This document shows, piece after piece, positions 51,367 through 60,172 of a DNA stretch of 64,000 bases (its first letter is position 1; each line of letters begins with the position of its first letter). Made by a program: the position numbers and the translations under genes. The notes under the pieces were generated by a model. It searched no databases and was not told the DNA's origin. It worked only from the letters and a program-made list of their open reading frames with translations. This DNA comes from JANWXD01 sp037446115. Its GTDB lineage: Bacteria; Acidobacteriota; Terriglobia; Bryobacterales; Bryobacteraceae. The stretch spans positions 90,880 to 154,879 of the forward strand of contig JBBIJF010000008.1 in NCBI GenBank assembly GCA_037446115.1, read 5' to 3'.

Positions 51367-51477
51367 AAGCCCTCGGGGCTTTGCACCTTTGTGAACTCGG
51401 CGGAACACCGGATTGGCCTCCCGAACGAAGTTTTGGAAACTGGAAGAGGTATTCACAGTTGATTCGGGAGGGACGTC

Positions 51478-51669
51478 ATGGGCAGCACTTGGCAACGCGC
51501 AGCCCGGTGGGCATTCTGGACGGAGGACGACGGCCAGGATCTGGTCGAGTACGCCTTGATGGCCGGTTTCGTGGCCGTAGCGGGGGGCGCCGCCTTTCCG
51601 CCGGCGGCCCAGTCCATCAGCTCGATCTTTTCCCGCATTCAGGACATCCTCAGTCAGGCCGGCGGCTAG
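51478..51669 (+). CDS. Flp-type (Tad) pilin
   Basis: This 63-residue protein has a short leader, then EDDGQDLVEYALMAGFVAVAG, the Flp pilin signature: Gly followed by Glu-Tyr five and six residues on, then a hydrophobic helix. Class III prepilins are cleaved by TadV-type peptidases and built into Flp pili by the Tad machinery. No tad/cpa genes lie in the window, so it is an orphan pilin. GGGAGGGA precedes the ATG by five bases. It is probably transcribed with the tail-fibre-like gene upstream. Confidence 0.75.
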   Translation: MGSTWQRAARWAFWTEDDGQDLVEYALMAGFVAVAGGAAFPPAAQSISSIFSRIQDILSQAGG

Positions 51670-51675
51670 CCGGCT

Positions 51676-52641
51676 TCAGTTGCCGAGGTATTTTTTCAGG
51701 TCGGGATTGATCTGCGCCTGGACGTCGGGGTCGTCCAGATTGTCGCGCGTGATCAGGCGGGGCGGGAGTGCGTTCACCTTCGGCGGCGTCTCGCCCCGCA
51801 GCTTCCGCACCGCCGCCATCACCGATTCATAGCCCATCTTGAAGGGATGCTGCACCACAAGCGAATCCACCAGCCCGCTCCGCAACTCTTCGATGAGCGT
51901 CGGACTCCAGTCGAATCCCACCAGCTTGACCTTGCTCCGCCGGCCTTTCAAGGCTTGCACTGCACCGACGGTGCTCGATTCGTTGGAGGCAAACATTCCG
52001 TCAAGGTCGGGATGGGCCGTCAGCATGTTTTCAGCCACGGCGAGCGACTTGGCGTAGTCGGACATCCCGAATCGCTTGTCCACAATGGCGATCCCCGGAA
52101 ATTTTTGCCGGATCGTGTCCTCAAATCCTGCTTCCCGTTCCATGGTGGAAGCCGAGCCGGGCTGGGTGGCCACCATCGCCACTTTCCCCTTTCCCTGAAG
52201 GATCTCCCCCATACGCTCCGCCGCCATTCGCCCGGCGCCGTAGTTGTCGGTGGCTACGTAAGAAACGAACTGCTCCGTATCAATACCGGAGTCGAAGATC
52301 ACGACGGGAATGCCCTGCCGGGCGGCACGCTCGACGACGTTCACCATGGCCTTCTTGTCAATGGGCGCAAGTACTAAAGCGTCCACACGGCGGTTGATCA
52401 TGGTTTCGGCGATCTGCAGCTGGATGTTGTAATCGGTCTCTGTAGGCGGGCCGTTCCAGAGGATTTCCACGCCGGCTTCTCTCGCCGCGGCGACGGCTCC
52501 CGCATGAACGGACTGCCAGAACAGGTGGGCGCGGCCCTTCGGGATGACCGCAATCACCCGTTTCTGTTCCCGGCGGCACGCCGTGGCGCCGAGCGCCGCC
52601 AGGATACCCCCAATCCGAACAAGCGCGGTGCGCCGCTTCAT
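51676..52641 (-). CDS. Sugar-type ABC substrate-binding lipoprotein
   Basis: This encodes 321 residues from ATG 52641. The lipobox is LGATAC with Cys22. The mature part is a periplasmic binding protein of the ribose/galactose class (type I): VIAVIPKGRAHLFWQSVHAGA, VDALVLAPIDKKAMV, PVVIFDSGID, VATDNYGAG, GMFASNESSTVGA. These bind pentoses, hexoses or autoinducer-2 for an ABC importer. No permease or ATPase gene lies next to it, so it must share a transporter encoded elsewhere. It is convergent with the pilin gene and follows superoxide dismutase by 35 bases. Confidence 0.82.
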   Translation of the reverse strand: MKRRTALVRIGGILAALGATACRREQKRVIAVIPKGRAHLFWQSVHAGAVAAAREAGVEILWNGPPTETDYNIQLQIAETMINRRVDALVLAPIDKKAMVNVVERAARQGIPVVIFDSGIDTEQFVSYVATDNYGAGRMAAERMGEILQGKGKVAMVATQPGSASTMEREAGFEDTIRQKFPGIAIVDKRFGMSDYAKSLAVAENMLTAHPDLDGMFASNESSTVGAVQALKGRRSKVKLVGFDWSPTLIEELRSGLVDSLVVQHPFKMGYESVMAAVRKLRGETPPKVNALPPRLITRDNLDDPDVQAQINPDLKKYLGN

Positions 52642-52676
52642 GCCTTGAACCGGGTCTGGCTTGCTGCAACCACGCA

Positions 52677-53378
52677 CTAGCCGGCCGTTAGCTTGCGGTA
52701 GCGCCCCGAAACAAAATCCCAATTGACGACGTTCCACCAGGCTGCTACGTAATCCGCCCTGCGGTTCTGATACTTGAGGTAATAGGCGTGCTCCCAAACG
52801 TCAATGCCCAAGACCGGCGTGTTACCTTTCATCCAGGGGTTGTCCTGGTTGGGAGAAGTCTCGATGAGCAGCTCCTTGGAAGCATCCAGACTCAACCAGG
52901 CCCAGCCGCTGCCGAAAACGCCCAACGCCGCCTTGGTGAACTGATCCTGGAAGGAAGCGAAGCTGCCGAACCTGCGGTCAATTGCCTTGGCCAGCTCTCC
53001 GACGGGTTTCCCTCCGGGATTCTTTTTCATGAGCTCCCAGAACAGCGAATGATTGATGTGACCGCCCCCATTGTTGCGTACAGCCGTTCGGACATCCTCG
53101 GGTACGGCTTGCAGATTGCGCATCAGCTCTTCGACGGTCTTGCCTGCCAGCGACGGGTGCTTGGCGACGGCCGCGTTCAGGTTGTTCACATAGGCGCCGT
53201 GATGGCGGTCGTGGTGGATCTGCATGGTCTGGGCGTCAATGTAGGGCTCGAGCGCGTCAAAGGCGTACGGCAGAGGGGGCAATGTGAACGGCCCGCCGGA
53301 GGCTGTCTGGGAGGCCGGTGCCGGGCTCCATAGTACTGGCGCGGCTGCCAGGGTCCGCAAAACATCGCGTCGCGTCAT
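52677..53378 (-). CDS. Exported Fe/Mn superoxide dismutase
   Basis: This encodes 233 residues from ATG 53378, with AAGGAGG eight bases upstream. Residues 1-24 (TRRDVLRTLAAAPVLW) form a twin-arginine signal. The mature protein has all metal ligands: His55 in MQIHHDRHH, His110 in HINHSLFW, and Asp and His in DVWEHAYYLKY. Whether the metal is Mn or Fe cannot be told with certainty. It removes superoxide in the periplasm. It sits between an aldo/keto reductase and a binding lipoprotein, all with export signals. Confidence 0.9.
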   Translation of the reverse strand: MTRRDVLRTLAAAPVLWSPAPASQTASGGPFTLPPLPYAFDALEPYIDAQTMQIHHDRHHGAYVNNLNAAVAKHPSLAGKTVEELMRNLQAVPEDVRTAVRNNGGGHINHSLFWELMKKNPGGKPVGELAKAIDRRFGSFASFQDQFTKAALGVFGSGWAWLSLDASKELLIETSPNQDNPWMKGNTPVLGIDVWEHAYYLKYQNRRADYVAAWWNVVNWDFVSGRYRKLTAG

Positions 53379-53403
53379 CCGTTCGTCCTCCTTTCCGGTT
53401 CTT

Positions 53404-54273
53404 CTAACCCCGCACGCTCGCAGCGGGAATCTTGGCCACGAGGCTCTCCAGCTCGGCACGGCTTTCGCTGCCGATCGTGAAGCAGTCCACGAAGTCGAGT
53501 GCGAGCACGTATTGCAAGCACTCGTCCGCACGATTGCGCAGGCGGCCAGCCCCGAAGATCTTCATTCCGATGATGCCTTTGCCTGCGGCCTTCATCTCCC
53601 GCAACACCGCCACCACAGTCTGTGGGTCGGCGTCCATGGCCACTCCGGCAGGATTGATGCGCGCCAGGTCCACTTGGACCCAGGGGTGCCGGGCTGCGGT
53701 CTTGAGCGCGCCGAGGGTGTGGCAGGAGACGCCGTGGGTTCGCACGATGCCTTTTTCGCGAGCTTCGGAAATCACGTTCATGGCGCCCTGTTTGCGCCGA
53801 GGCCAGTCATCGTCCATCATGCAGTGCAACAGCAGGATGTCAATGTAGTCCGTGCCGATCTCGCGGCGGAACCGGTCCAGATCCGCCCGCATCTCCGCTT
53901 CGGTGGAAGCATGAGTTTTCGTCAGGATCACGACCTTTTCGCGAGGCACGCCTTTCAGGGCCGCCTTCAGATGCGCATGCGTGCCGTACTGATCCGCCGA
54001 ATCCCAGAAGTTGATGCCTTGATCGTAGGCGGCGCGGAGCAGGTCCGCCAGGCCGCGCACGCCCAGCTTGCGCGTCTGGTTGGAACTGCCTCCCACGCCG
54101 TTCGTCCCCGTTCCCATGGCCAGGCGGCTGAGCGTGATCCCGGCAGGACCCAGTTTGACCCGGTCGCTTGCATGCTTCCTGGCAGTGCCCGCAAACAGTG
54201 GATACGGAAACGAGTCGAGCAACGCGCTTCCCGCGGCCGCCCCAGCCGCGGAGAAAAATGTGCGACGGTTCAT
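53404..54273 (-). CDS. Aldo/keto reductase with Tat-type signal
   Basis: This encodes 289 residues from ATG 54273, with GGAGGAGC just upstream. The N-terminus NRRTFFSAAGAAAGSALL is a twin-arginine signal. The AKR barrel then has the catalytic set: Asp and Tyr in DSADQYGTH, Lys in VVILTKTH and His in DILLLHCMMDD. It reduces or oxidises carbonyl/sugar substrates with NADPH. Exported AKRs are rarely described, and the cofactor would have to be bound before export. The following SOD gene is 25 bases away, so one operon is likely. Confidence 0.85.
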   Translation of the reverse strand: MNRRTFFSAAGAAAGSALLDSFPYPLFAGTARKHASDRVKLGPAGITLSRLAMGTGTNGVGGSSNQTRKLGVRGLADLLRAAYDQGINFWDSADQYGTHAHLKAALKGVPREKVVILTKTHASTEAEMRADLDRFRREIGTDYIDILLLHCMMDDDWPRRKQGAMNVISEAREKGIVRTHGVSCHTLGALKTAARHPWVQVDLARINPAGVAMDADPQTVVAVLREMKAAGKGIIGMKIFGAGRLRNRADECLQYVLALDFVDCFTIGSESRAELESLVAKIPAASVRG

Positions 54274-54337
54274 AGCTCCTCCAGCTGAGTGATCAAACGC
54301 CCTTCGCTCCAGGAGCGGAAGGCCTGAAGCAAAGTTA

Positions 54338-55036
54338 TCACAGTCTGCCTGCCGGGGGCCAGACAGGCCGGCGTGCAAACGGCAAGTACAGGATTGCGAA
54401 CACGCCCAGAGCTAAGGCTTCACCGACCGCGATGTAGAGCGGCCACGGGCCCATGTAGTCCAGCAGCGAAGCCGTCGGGGGCTTCCGGCACAGGAACATG
54501 TAATTGGTCCCGAAGGTCAGATTGAACAGGCCGACCAGTGCAGTGTAGCCGTTCAGCAGCAGGAACACTCGCCGGAGGCAGCCCGGTCGGGGCCGGGCCA
54601 GACCGGCGAGTGCTAGAAAAAGCACGCTCGCTACTACTCCGCCGTGGGCCAGGAAAAAATAGATGCTCGGATAGGAGCACGTGGGTGCCCACAACGCCGG
54701 GGTAATGAGGGCCATGGTGCTGCCGCCCAGTCCGGCAAAGTAGGCCAGTTCGTAGCTCCAGGGCTTAAGCGTCACCGCAGCGACGACGGTCATCCACAGA
54801 GCCAGATCGCAGAGTTGGAGCGGCAGACCCTCCGGGAAGCGCACTCCCTCGGTGTGCAACCTCCAGGCGTACCAGATCAGTTCGTTCACGGCTAACAGAA
54901 TGCCGAGGATCTTCGCGGTGCGCCGGGCAAGTTGGGGCCGCCGGCGAACCCAGCGGGCAACGAGTAGCGCGCTCAGCGGAGTCGCAGCCAGGATGGCCAG
55001 ATGCACGGGCCCGAAAAGGCGGAAGTCCGTTTGCAT
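54338..55036 (-). CDS. TIGR02206/YwaF-type integral membrane protein
   Basis: This 232-residue protein has six or seven hydrophobic helices. FGPVHLAILAATPLSALLV, VNELIWYAWRL, LPLQLCDLALW and the GTNYMFLCRKPPTASLLDYMGPWP segment (in parts) match the YwaF/TIGR02206 family. No function is established for the family; its members sit in the inner membrane. The 3' end lies 65 bases before the aldo/keto reductase start on the same strand. I infer no more. Confidence 0.82.
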   Translation of the reverse strand: MQTDFRLFGPVHLAILAATPLSALLVARWVRRRPQLARRTAKILGILLAVNELIWYAWRLHTEGVRFPEGLPLQLCDLALWMTVVAAVTLKPWSYELAYFAGLGGSTMALITPALWAPTCSYPSIYFFLAHGGVVASVLFLALAGLARPRPGCLRRVFLLLNGYTALVGLFNLTFGTNYMFLCRKPPTASLLDYMGPWPLYIAVGEALALGVFAILYLPFARRPVWPPAGRL

Positions 55037-55073
55037 GCCCCCACCTTAGCCTACCCGTGCCGAAAGAGTCGTC

Positions 55074-56252
55074 TTACCGCAGGAAACCTTCGACTGTGGC
55101 CAGGAGTTCTCCTCCGGAGACCGGTTTGGTTAGAAAGGCCTGCATGCCCGCAGCGGCGCACCGGCGCCGGTATTCTTCGGTCGCGTTCGCGGTGACGGCC
55201 ACCAGCGGAGTCTTTTCGTATCCCGCCATCCGTCGCAGGCGGACCGCCGTTTCGACGCCGTCCATTTCAGGCATTTGCAGATCCAGCAGGACCAGATCGA
55301 ACCGCGCCGCCGCCGCCAGCTGAAGTGCCTCGATGCCGCTTGCGGCACAGGTCACGGAGTAGGAGCGCCGCTCCAGCACCCGCGCAACGATGCGCTGTGC
55401 GACCGGGTCGTCTTCTACGACCAGAATCCGGGGCCCGGCTGCTTGGCCCGCCGAGTCTGTTGCTTCCGTAAAGGAGTCTTGCTCACGAACCACAAGGGGG
55501 ATTTCCGCTGTGAACACGGAGCCGTGACCGGCGCGGCTGTCCACGCGGATCGTCCCTCCCATGAGCCGTACGAGTTTTCCTGCAATGGCGAGTCCCAGCC
55601 CCAGTCCCGCGTATCCGCGGCGAAATCCGAAATCCATCGCTCCGAACGCATCAAAAATCGACTGGAGCTTATCCTCGGGAATGCCGATACCGGTGTCGCG
55701 CACCGAGATCTCCACTCCGGCTCTTTGCCTTCTCCGCCACGCCACGCGGGCCCGGAGACCAATGCCGCCACGGTGGGTGAACTTCAGGGCGTTGTCGAGT
55801 AACTGGGCCAGGACTTGGCGGAGCCGGACCGGATCGCCCGTAGCCATTTTGGGAAGCGCCGGATCCAGATCGCATTCGAAGGATAAGCCCTTGGCCGCCG
55901 CCCGCTCGCGAAACGGCTCGGCAGCGGCCGCCAGTTCGCTCGGCAGGTCGAATTCGGCTTCCTCCAAAAGCAGCGTACCCTCGGCAAGCTCGCAGTAGTC
56001 CAGCACGCGGTTGAGAAGAGCGACCAGGTTGTCGGCGCACAGCCGTATCGCATCCAGGTACTCGCGCTGTTCCTCGGTGAGTTCCGTTTCCAGCAACAGT
56101 TCGGCCATGCCGAGGATGCCGCTCAAGGGTGTACGGAACTCATGATTCACACTGGCAAGAAATTGCGCCTGCAAATGCCTCTGCTCGTCCTTGTGGGCCG
56201 GAAGGCTTTCAGGCGCGGAGTCGGCGACTCCGGCAGGGCCGAAACGTGACAT
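55074..56252 (-). CDS. Cytosolic hybrid histidine kinase with C-terminal receiver
   Basis: This 392-residue kinase has no membrane helix or PAS domain. Residues 25-100 are HisKA (NHEFRTPLSGILGMAELL). Then comes a HATPase domain with LLDNALKFTHRGG, VRDTGIGIPED and GLGLAIAGKLV. Residues 275-390 are a receiver (VEDDPVAQRIVARVLE, VLLDLQMPEMDGVE, FLTKPVSGGEL) with the phospho-aspartate in LLDLQMP. It is a hybrid kinase without an input domain, so another protein or cell state must switch it. The PilZ gene is 69 bases away. Confidence 0.88.
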   Translation of the reverse strand: MSRFGPAGVADSAPESLPAHKDEQRHLQAQFLASVNHEFRTPLSGILGMAELLLETELTEEQREYLDAIRLCADNLVALLNRVLDYCELAEGTLLLEEAEFDLPSELAAAAEPFRERAAAKGLSFECDLDPALPKMATGDPVRLRQVLAQLLDNALKFTHRGGIGLRARVAWRRRQRAGVEISVRDTGIGIPEDKLQSIFDAFGAMDFGFRRGYAGLGLGLAIAGKLVRLMGGTIRVDSRAGHGSVFTAEIPLVVREQDSFTEATDSAGQAAGPRILVVEDDPVAQRIVARVLERRSYSVTCAASGIEALQLAAAARFDLVLLDLQMPEMDGVETAVRLRRMAGYEKTPLVAVTANATEEYRRRCAAAGMQAFLTKPVSGGELLATVEGFLR

Positions 56253-56321
56253 GGGTCAATAAACTATCGGCCTTCGGGCGGAACTGGTTTAACCCACCGG
56301 GTGGAAGTCCTCAGGTGTGCC

Positions 56322-56702
56322 CTAGGAGGTCCGCTCCGGAGGTAATTCCGTGGGAAAGCCACGACCGGGTACGGACGTGCGCCCGCGGAACTCCATGCGG
56401 CGGACCCGCACGGCCAAGGCCGGCGATTCCCGCCCCTCCAGGCGTACGATCACGCCCTCACAGTGCAGACACCGTTTCCGGTTGGCGGGCTCCGGGAGCT
56501 CCACATTCACTTCCACCAACTGCCCCGGCTGCGGAGGGTCCTGCGCCGGCAGGGGTGAAAGCAACCGGACGAGCAATCCCGTGCGGCTGATGTTCAACGT
56601 CACCGCCGCCAGCTCGGGGAAGTCCTGGAAGGGGGATCGCAGGCGGCATTGGCAGCTCAGGGCAAAGCGCGCGGATCGCCTGCGGTCGGACGCGAACACC
56701 AT
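56322..56702 (-). CDS. PilZ-domain protein
   Basis: This 126-residue protein has the PilZ pattern DRRRSARFALSCQCRLRS (RRxxR motif) followed by LNISRTGLLVRLL, the (D/N)xSxxG box. Both are needed to bind cyclic di-GMP, so it should be a c-di-GMP receptor. The basic C-terminus (RRMEFRGRTS) is extra. It may connect to exopolysaccharide or pilus control, as the exopolysaccharide operon is three kb away, but that is inference. Confidence 0.85.
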   Translation of the reverse strand: MVFASDRRRSARFALSCQCRLRSPFQDFPELAAVTLNISRTGLLVRLLSPLPAQDPPQPGQLVEVNVELPEPANRKRCLHCEGVIVRLEGRESPALAVRVRRMEFRGRTSVPGRGFPTELPPERTS

Positions 56703-56799
56703 TAGACCACCACTCTCCCTTTTTAGGCGATCCGGACTGCCCCTGTCGAGGTATCTTTCAGTCGGCTGGTCCTAGCAAGCCGGATGTAGTACTGCGGTT
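56703..56799. other. Short gap between the EF-G-like and PilZ genes
   Basis: This 97-base spacer has no gene. It is where the EF-G-like transcript ends and the PilZ promoter would sit. Confidence 0.4.
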
Positions 56800-58902
56800 C
56801 TACTCTTCCTCTTCCTCCTCGACACCCGCCTTGGCTGCCCTCGCCGCGGCGATGATTTTCTCCGCCTGGGCCTGTGGGACGAAGTCGTAGTGGGAGAACT
56901 CCATGGTGAAGGAGGCCCGGCCCTGCGTCATCGAGATCAGGTCGTTTTGATAGGTGAGCAGCTCCGCCATCGGTACCTGCGCCCGGATGATCTGCGTGTT
57001 GCCCCGCGTTTCCATCCCCGTGATGCGTCCCCGGCGGCCGTTGAGGTCCCCCATCAGGTCCCCTGCAAACTCCACCGGGGCCTGCACTTCCACGTTCATG
57101 ATCGGTTCCAAGAGGGCCGGTTTGGCCTGCTCCATGGCGGCGCGAAACGCCTTGCGCGCCGCCAGCTTGAAGGACAATTCCGAAGAGTCCACCTCGTGAT
57201 AAGAGCCGTCGTAGAGGATGACACGGAAATCCACCACCGGATAACCCGCCAGATAACCCTGTTCGGCCGCCTCCAGGATGCCCTTCTCCACCGCGGGGAT
57301 GTACTGCTTGGGAATTGCGCCGCCAAAGATCTGGTTGACGAACTCGAAGTTCGCCCCCCGGGGCAGCGGTTCCATGCGGATGCGGCAGTCGCCGAACTGC
57401 CCGTGGCCGCCGGTCTGCTTCTTGTGACGGCCCTGCACGTCGGCCGTGCCGCGTATCGTTTCCCGGTAGGGAATCTTGGGGGCTTTGAGCGTCACATCCA
57501 CGCCGTAGCGGTTCTTCAGCTTGCTCACGACAACCTCGACGTGCTGCTGGCCGCTTCCCGCCAGGAGAAACTCTTTGGTTTGCGGATCGCGGTAGAACCG
57601 CAGGGAGGGGTCTTCTTCGAGAATCCGCTGGATGGCGGCTCCCATCCGGTCTTCGTCCTGGCGCGTTTTTGCTTCGATGGCGAAGGCGATCGAAGGCTCC
57701 GGCAGCTTGACCTTGGGATACGTAATGGGAGCGCTCTTGTCGCACAACGTGTCGCCGGTGAGCGTGTCTTTGAGCTTGGACACGGCGCCGATGTCGCCGG
57801 CGTGCAGTTCGGTTATGGGGCGGATTTCCTTGCCGAGCGGACAGCCGATGTGGGAGAGCCGTTCCAATGTGCCCGCGCGCGTGTTCAGCACCGTGGCGTC
57901 GTTTTTGAGGACACCGGAGAAGACCTTGAAGTAGGAAATCCGTCCGGCGAACGGGTCCGCGACCGTCTTGAAGACGAATGCCGAGACCGGTTCGGAGTCC
58001 GAGATGGCCCGTGTGGCGGTCTGGCCGTCAGCCACCGTCCCGCTCACCGGGCCGCGTTCGACCGGGGCGGGGAAGTACTCGACGATGAAGTCCACAAGCA
58101 GATCGGTCGGGATGTTACGGATCGCCGAGGCACACAAAACCGGGAACAGACGCCCTTCGCGGACTGCGGATCGTAACCCCTCCACCAGATGTTCGACCGG
58201 AAGCGTGCCTTTCTCGAAGAACTCCTCCATCAGGGCATCGTTGCCCTCCGCGATCATCTCCACAAGCGCCTCGTGGGCCTTCGCCGCCGGCTCGGCCAGT
58301 TCCGCCGGAATGGCGGTTTCGTGGCCCCTCCCCGTGGGCTCCGGGCCGTAGACAAAACATTTCATGTGGACCAGATCCACGACGCCGGAGAAATCCCGCT
58401 CGGCTCCCACGGGCAGCTGCACCGGGATGGCTGTACGGCCGAAGTTCTGCTGGATGCTGTCCAGCGCGCGCTCAAAGCTGGAGAGCTCCCGATCGAGCCG
58501 GTTCACCACCAGCGCGCGCGGCAGGTTGAACTGATTGCAAAAGTTCCAGACTTTTTCGGTCTGCACCTCCACGCCGGAGACGCCGTCCACCAGCACCAGA
58601 GCCGCATCGGCAGCCACCAGGGCTGCCTGCGTGTCGTTCAGGAACAGATTGAACCCGGGCGTGTCCAGCAGGTTGACCTTCTGCTTTTTCCACTCGGCGA
58701 AGGCCACCGCGGTGGAGATCGTGAGTTTCCGCTGGATCTCCTCCGGGTCGAAGTCGGTCAGTGTGTTGCCTTCATCCACGCTCGTCAGGCGGGTGGTCGC
58801 TCCGGTGAGGTAAAGAATGCCCGCCGCCAGCGAGGTCTTGCCGCAATGACCGTGTCCCAACAAAGCCACGTTGCGGATGTCGGCGCCAAGGTAAACTTTC
58901 AC
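56800..58902 (-). CDS. Elongation factor G-like GTPase (EF-G2 type)
   Basis: This 700-residue translational GTPase has the P-loop GHGHCGKTS, the switch-II DTPGFNLFL and the guanine NRLD in VVNRLDRE. The EF-G domain II to V parts follow (PFAGRISYFKVFSG, SGQQHVEVVVSKL, YPVVDFRVILYDGSYHEVDSS). The sequence differs from canonical FusA (no AHVDHGKT). It ends in an acidic EEEEEE tail. Such EF-G2 copies are common and their roles differ (translocation backup or ribosome recycling). Confidence 0.87.
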   Translation of the reverse strand: MKVYLGADIRNVALLGHGHCGKTSLAAGILYLTGATTRLTSVDEGNTLTDFDPEEIQRKLTISTAVAFAEWKKQKVNLLDTPGFNLFLNDTQAALVAADAALVLVDGVSGVEVQTEKVWNFCNQFNLPRALVVNRLDRELSSFERALDSIQQNFGRTAIPVQLPVGAERDFSGVVDLVHMKCFVYGPEPTGRGHETAIPAELAEPAAKAHEALVEMIAEGNDALMEEFFEKGTLPVEHLVEGLRSAVREGRLFPVLCASAIRNIPTDLLVDFIVEYFPAPVERGPVSGTVADGQTATRAISDSEPVSAFVFKTVADPFAGRISYFKVFSGVLKNDATVLNTRAGTLERLSHIGCPLGKEIRPITELHAGDIGAVSKLKDTLTGDTLCDKSAPITYPKVKLPEPSIAFAIEAKTRQDEDRMGAAIQRILEEDPSLRFYRDPQTKEFLLAGSGQQHVEVVVSKLKNRYGVDVTLKAPKIPYRETIRGTADVQGRHKKQTGGHGQFGDCRIRMEPLPRGANFEFVNQIFGGAIPKQYIPAVEKGILEAAEQGYLAGYPVVDFRVILYDGSYHEVDSSELSFKLAARKAFRAAMEQAKPALLEPIMNVEVQAPVEFAGDLMGDLNGRRGRITGMETRGNTQIIRAQVPMAELLTYQNDLISMTQGRASFTMEFSHYDFVPQAQAEKIIAAARAAKAGVEEEEEE

Positions 58903-58984
58903 GGAATGAACTCCCTTAGGATTGCTTCATCAGGCGGAGCCGTGTGCCGCCTAACAGGGGATGGTAACACAACGGGCGGCGAGG

Positions 58985-59266
58985 TCAGGATGACGAGGCG
59001 GATTCCGGCGGCGTGCACTCCACCCGCAGGTGCTCGTCGTGCCCGAGCAGCTTCTGGCCGCGCAACCAAGCCTCCAGGCGTGACGCCGCCTCCTCACGGG
59101 ACACCCGGAAGCCGGCTTCGACCACGCCGTCGGCCACGGGCAGCGTCTCGTCAAGGGTGCGGTGCCCCGTGAAGTTGCGCATGAAGAACCGGTCGAGCCA
59201 GGCCTTGGGCACGAGCGATTTTCCCTGCGATCCTTCCACGTAGAAGGTCAGGCGGCGCGCGAACAT
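58985..59266 (-). CDS. Conserved-looking hypothetical protein
   Basis: This is a 93-residue frame from ATG 59266, between the BY-kinase and EF-G-like genes on the same strand. Sequence: basic start (FARRLTFYVEG), a middle with LDRFFMRNFTGHRTL and REEAASRLEAWLRGQ, and no signal or membrane segment. I do not recognise a family. No strong ribosome-binding site is seen. The frame has codon use like its neighbours, so I think it is real. Confidence 0.55.
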   Translation of the reverse strand: MFARRLTFYVEGSQGKSLVPKAWLDRFFMRNFTGHRTLDETLPVADGVVEAGFRVSREEAASRLEAWLRGQKLLGHDEHLRVECTPPESASSS

Positions 59267-59306
59267 AGCTGGAATCCGGAGAACCGAAGCAGGAGCCGGG
59301 AGAGCC

Positions 59307-60146
59307 TTAGTCTGATTCGGAAGATGGCTCCTGGTTATACGAACTTGAGTAATAGTAAGTGTACTTTGTATAAAGTTCCCCGGCGCGGGCGCCGTTAGCT
59401 ACAACGCCGAGCACGTTGTTCTCACAAAGGGATTGCATCGCACGCACCACCGAGTCCACCGTGGTGGAGCCGATGCGGACTACCAGAATCGTGCCGTCGC
59501 ACATGGTGGCCAGCAAGTTGGCGTCCGCCGTGAACAGCAGCGGCGGACTGTCGAGCACCACCCAATTGAAGACGGACGGCAACTGCAGGATCAGGGTCCG
59601 CACCTCCTCGAGGTTGAGCAGTTCCAGGGGATTGCTCACGGGCTGGCCCGCCGGCATGACATACAAGTTCATGCCGGCGATCTTCTTGATCACCGAGGCC
59701 AGCGGGGCCTCGCCCCGCAGGTAGTCGGTTGCGCCCGGGGCCCGGTCGATCTGAAACACGCTGTGGAGTACGGGCCTGCGGAAGTCAAAATCCGCCAAGA
59801 GCGTCGGGTTGCTTTCCAGTTGGGCTTCCACCAGTGCGAGGTTGACGGCTGTGAACGACTTGCCTTCACCGGGGCACGGACTGGTGATGACCAGAGAATG
59901 CACGGGTTGGAGCTTTTGCAAATGGTTAAGGCGCGTGCGCAGACTGCGGAACTCCTCGGTATGCGCATCGTGGGGACGGCCCGGATCAATCAGGATGGAA
60001 TCCGGTGCCGGTGTGAATGGAACCTCCTCGATCGCCTCCAGCAACCCCTGCAAAGCTGCGGGCGCCGTGCGCGACCGTTTCCGGTTCGTCTTGTTGCCGT
60101 TGAAACTCCAACCCGCCCGGCGCAGGGCCTCATGTACGCGGCTCAT
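59307..60146 (-). CDS. Bacterial tyrosine kinase of the CpsD/CapB type (BY-kinase)
   Basis: This encodes 279 residues from ATG 60146, with GGAG five bases before. The conserved opening is SRVHEALRRAGW. Walker A is SPCPGEGKSFTAVNLA, Walker A' LLADFDFRRP and Walker B NWVVLDSPPLL. The C-terminus has six tyrosines in YTKYTYYYSSSYN, the autophosphorylation cluster. It works with the membrane Wzz-type protein encoded 26 bases upstream; together they act like a Wzc kinase split in two. It controls polymer length and export. Confidence 0.9.
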   Translation of the reverse strand: MSRVHEALRRAGWSFNGNKTNRKRSRTAPAALQGLLEAIEEVPFTPAPDSILIDPGRPHDAHTEEFRSLRTRLNHLQKLQPVHSLVITSPCPGEGKSFTAVNLALVEAQLESNPTLLADFDFRRPVLHSVFQIDRAPGATDYLRGEAPLASVIKKIAGMNLYVMPAGQPVSNPLELLNLEEVRTLILQLPSVFNWVVLDSPPLLFTADANLLATMCDGTILVVRIGSTTVDSVVRAMQSLCENNVLGVVANGARAGELYTKYTYYYSSSYNQEPSSESD

Positions 60147-60172
60147 GTGTCTCCGTTCTTTTGGTTCTGCTA

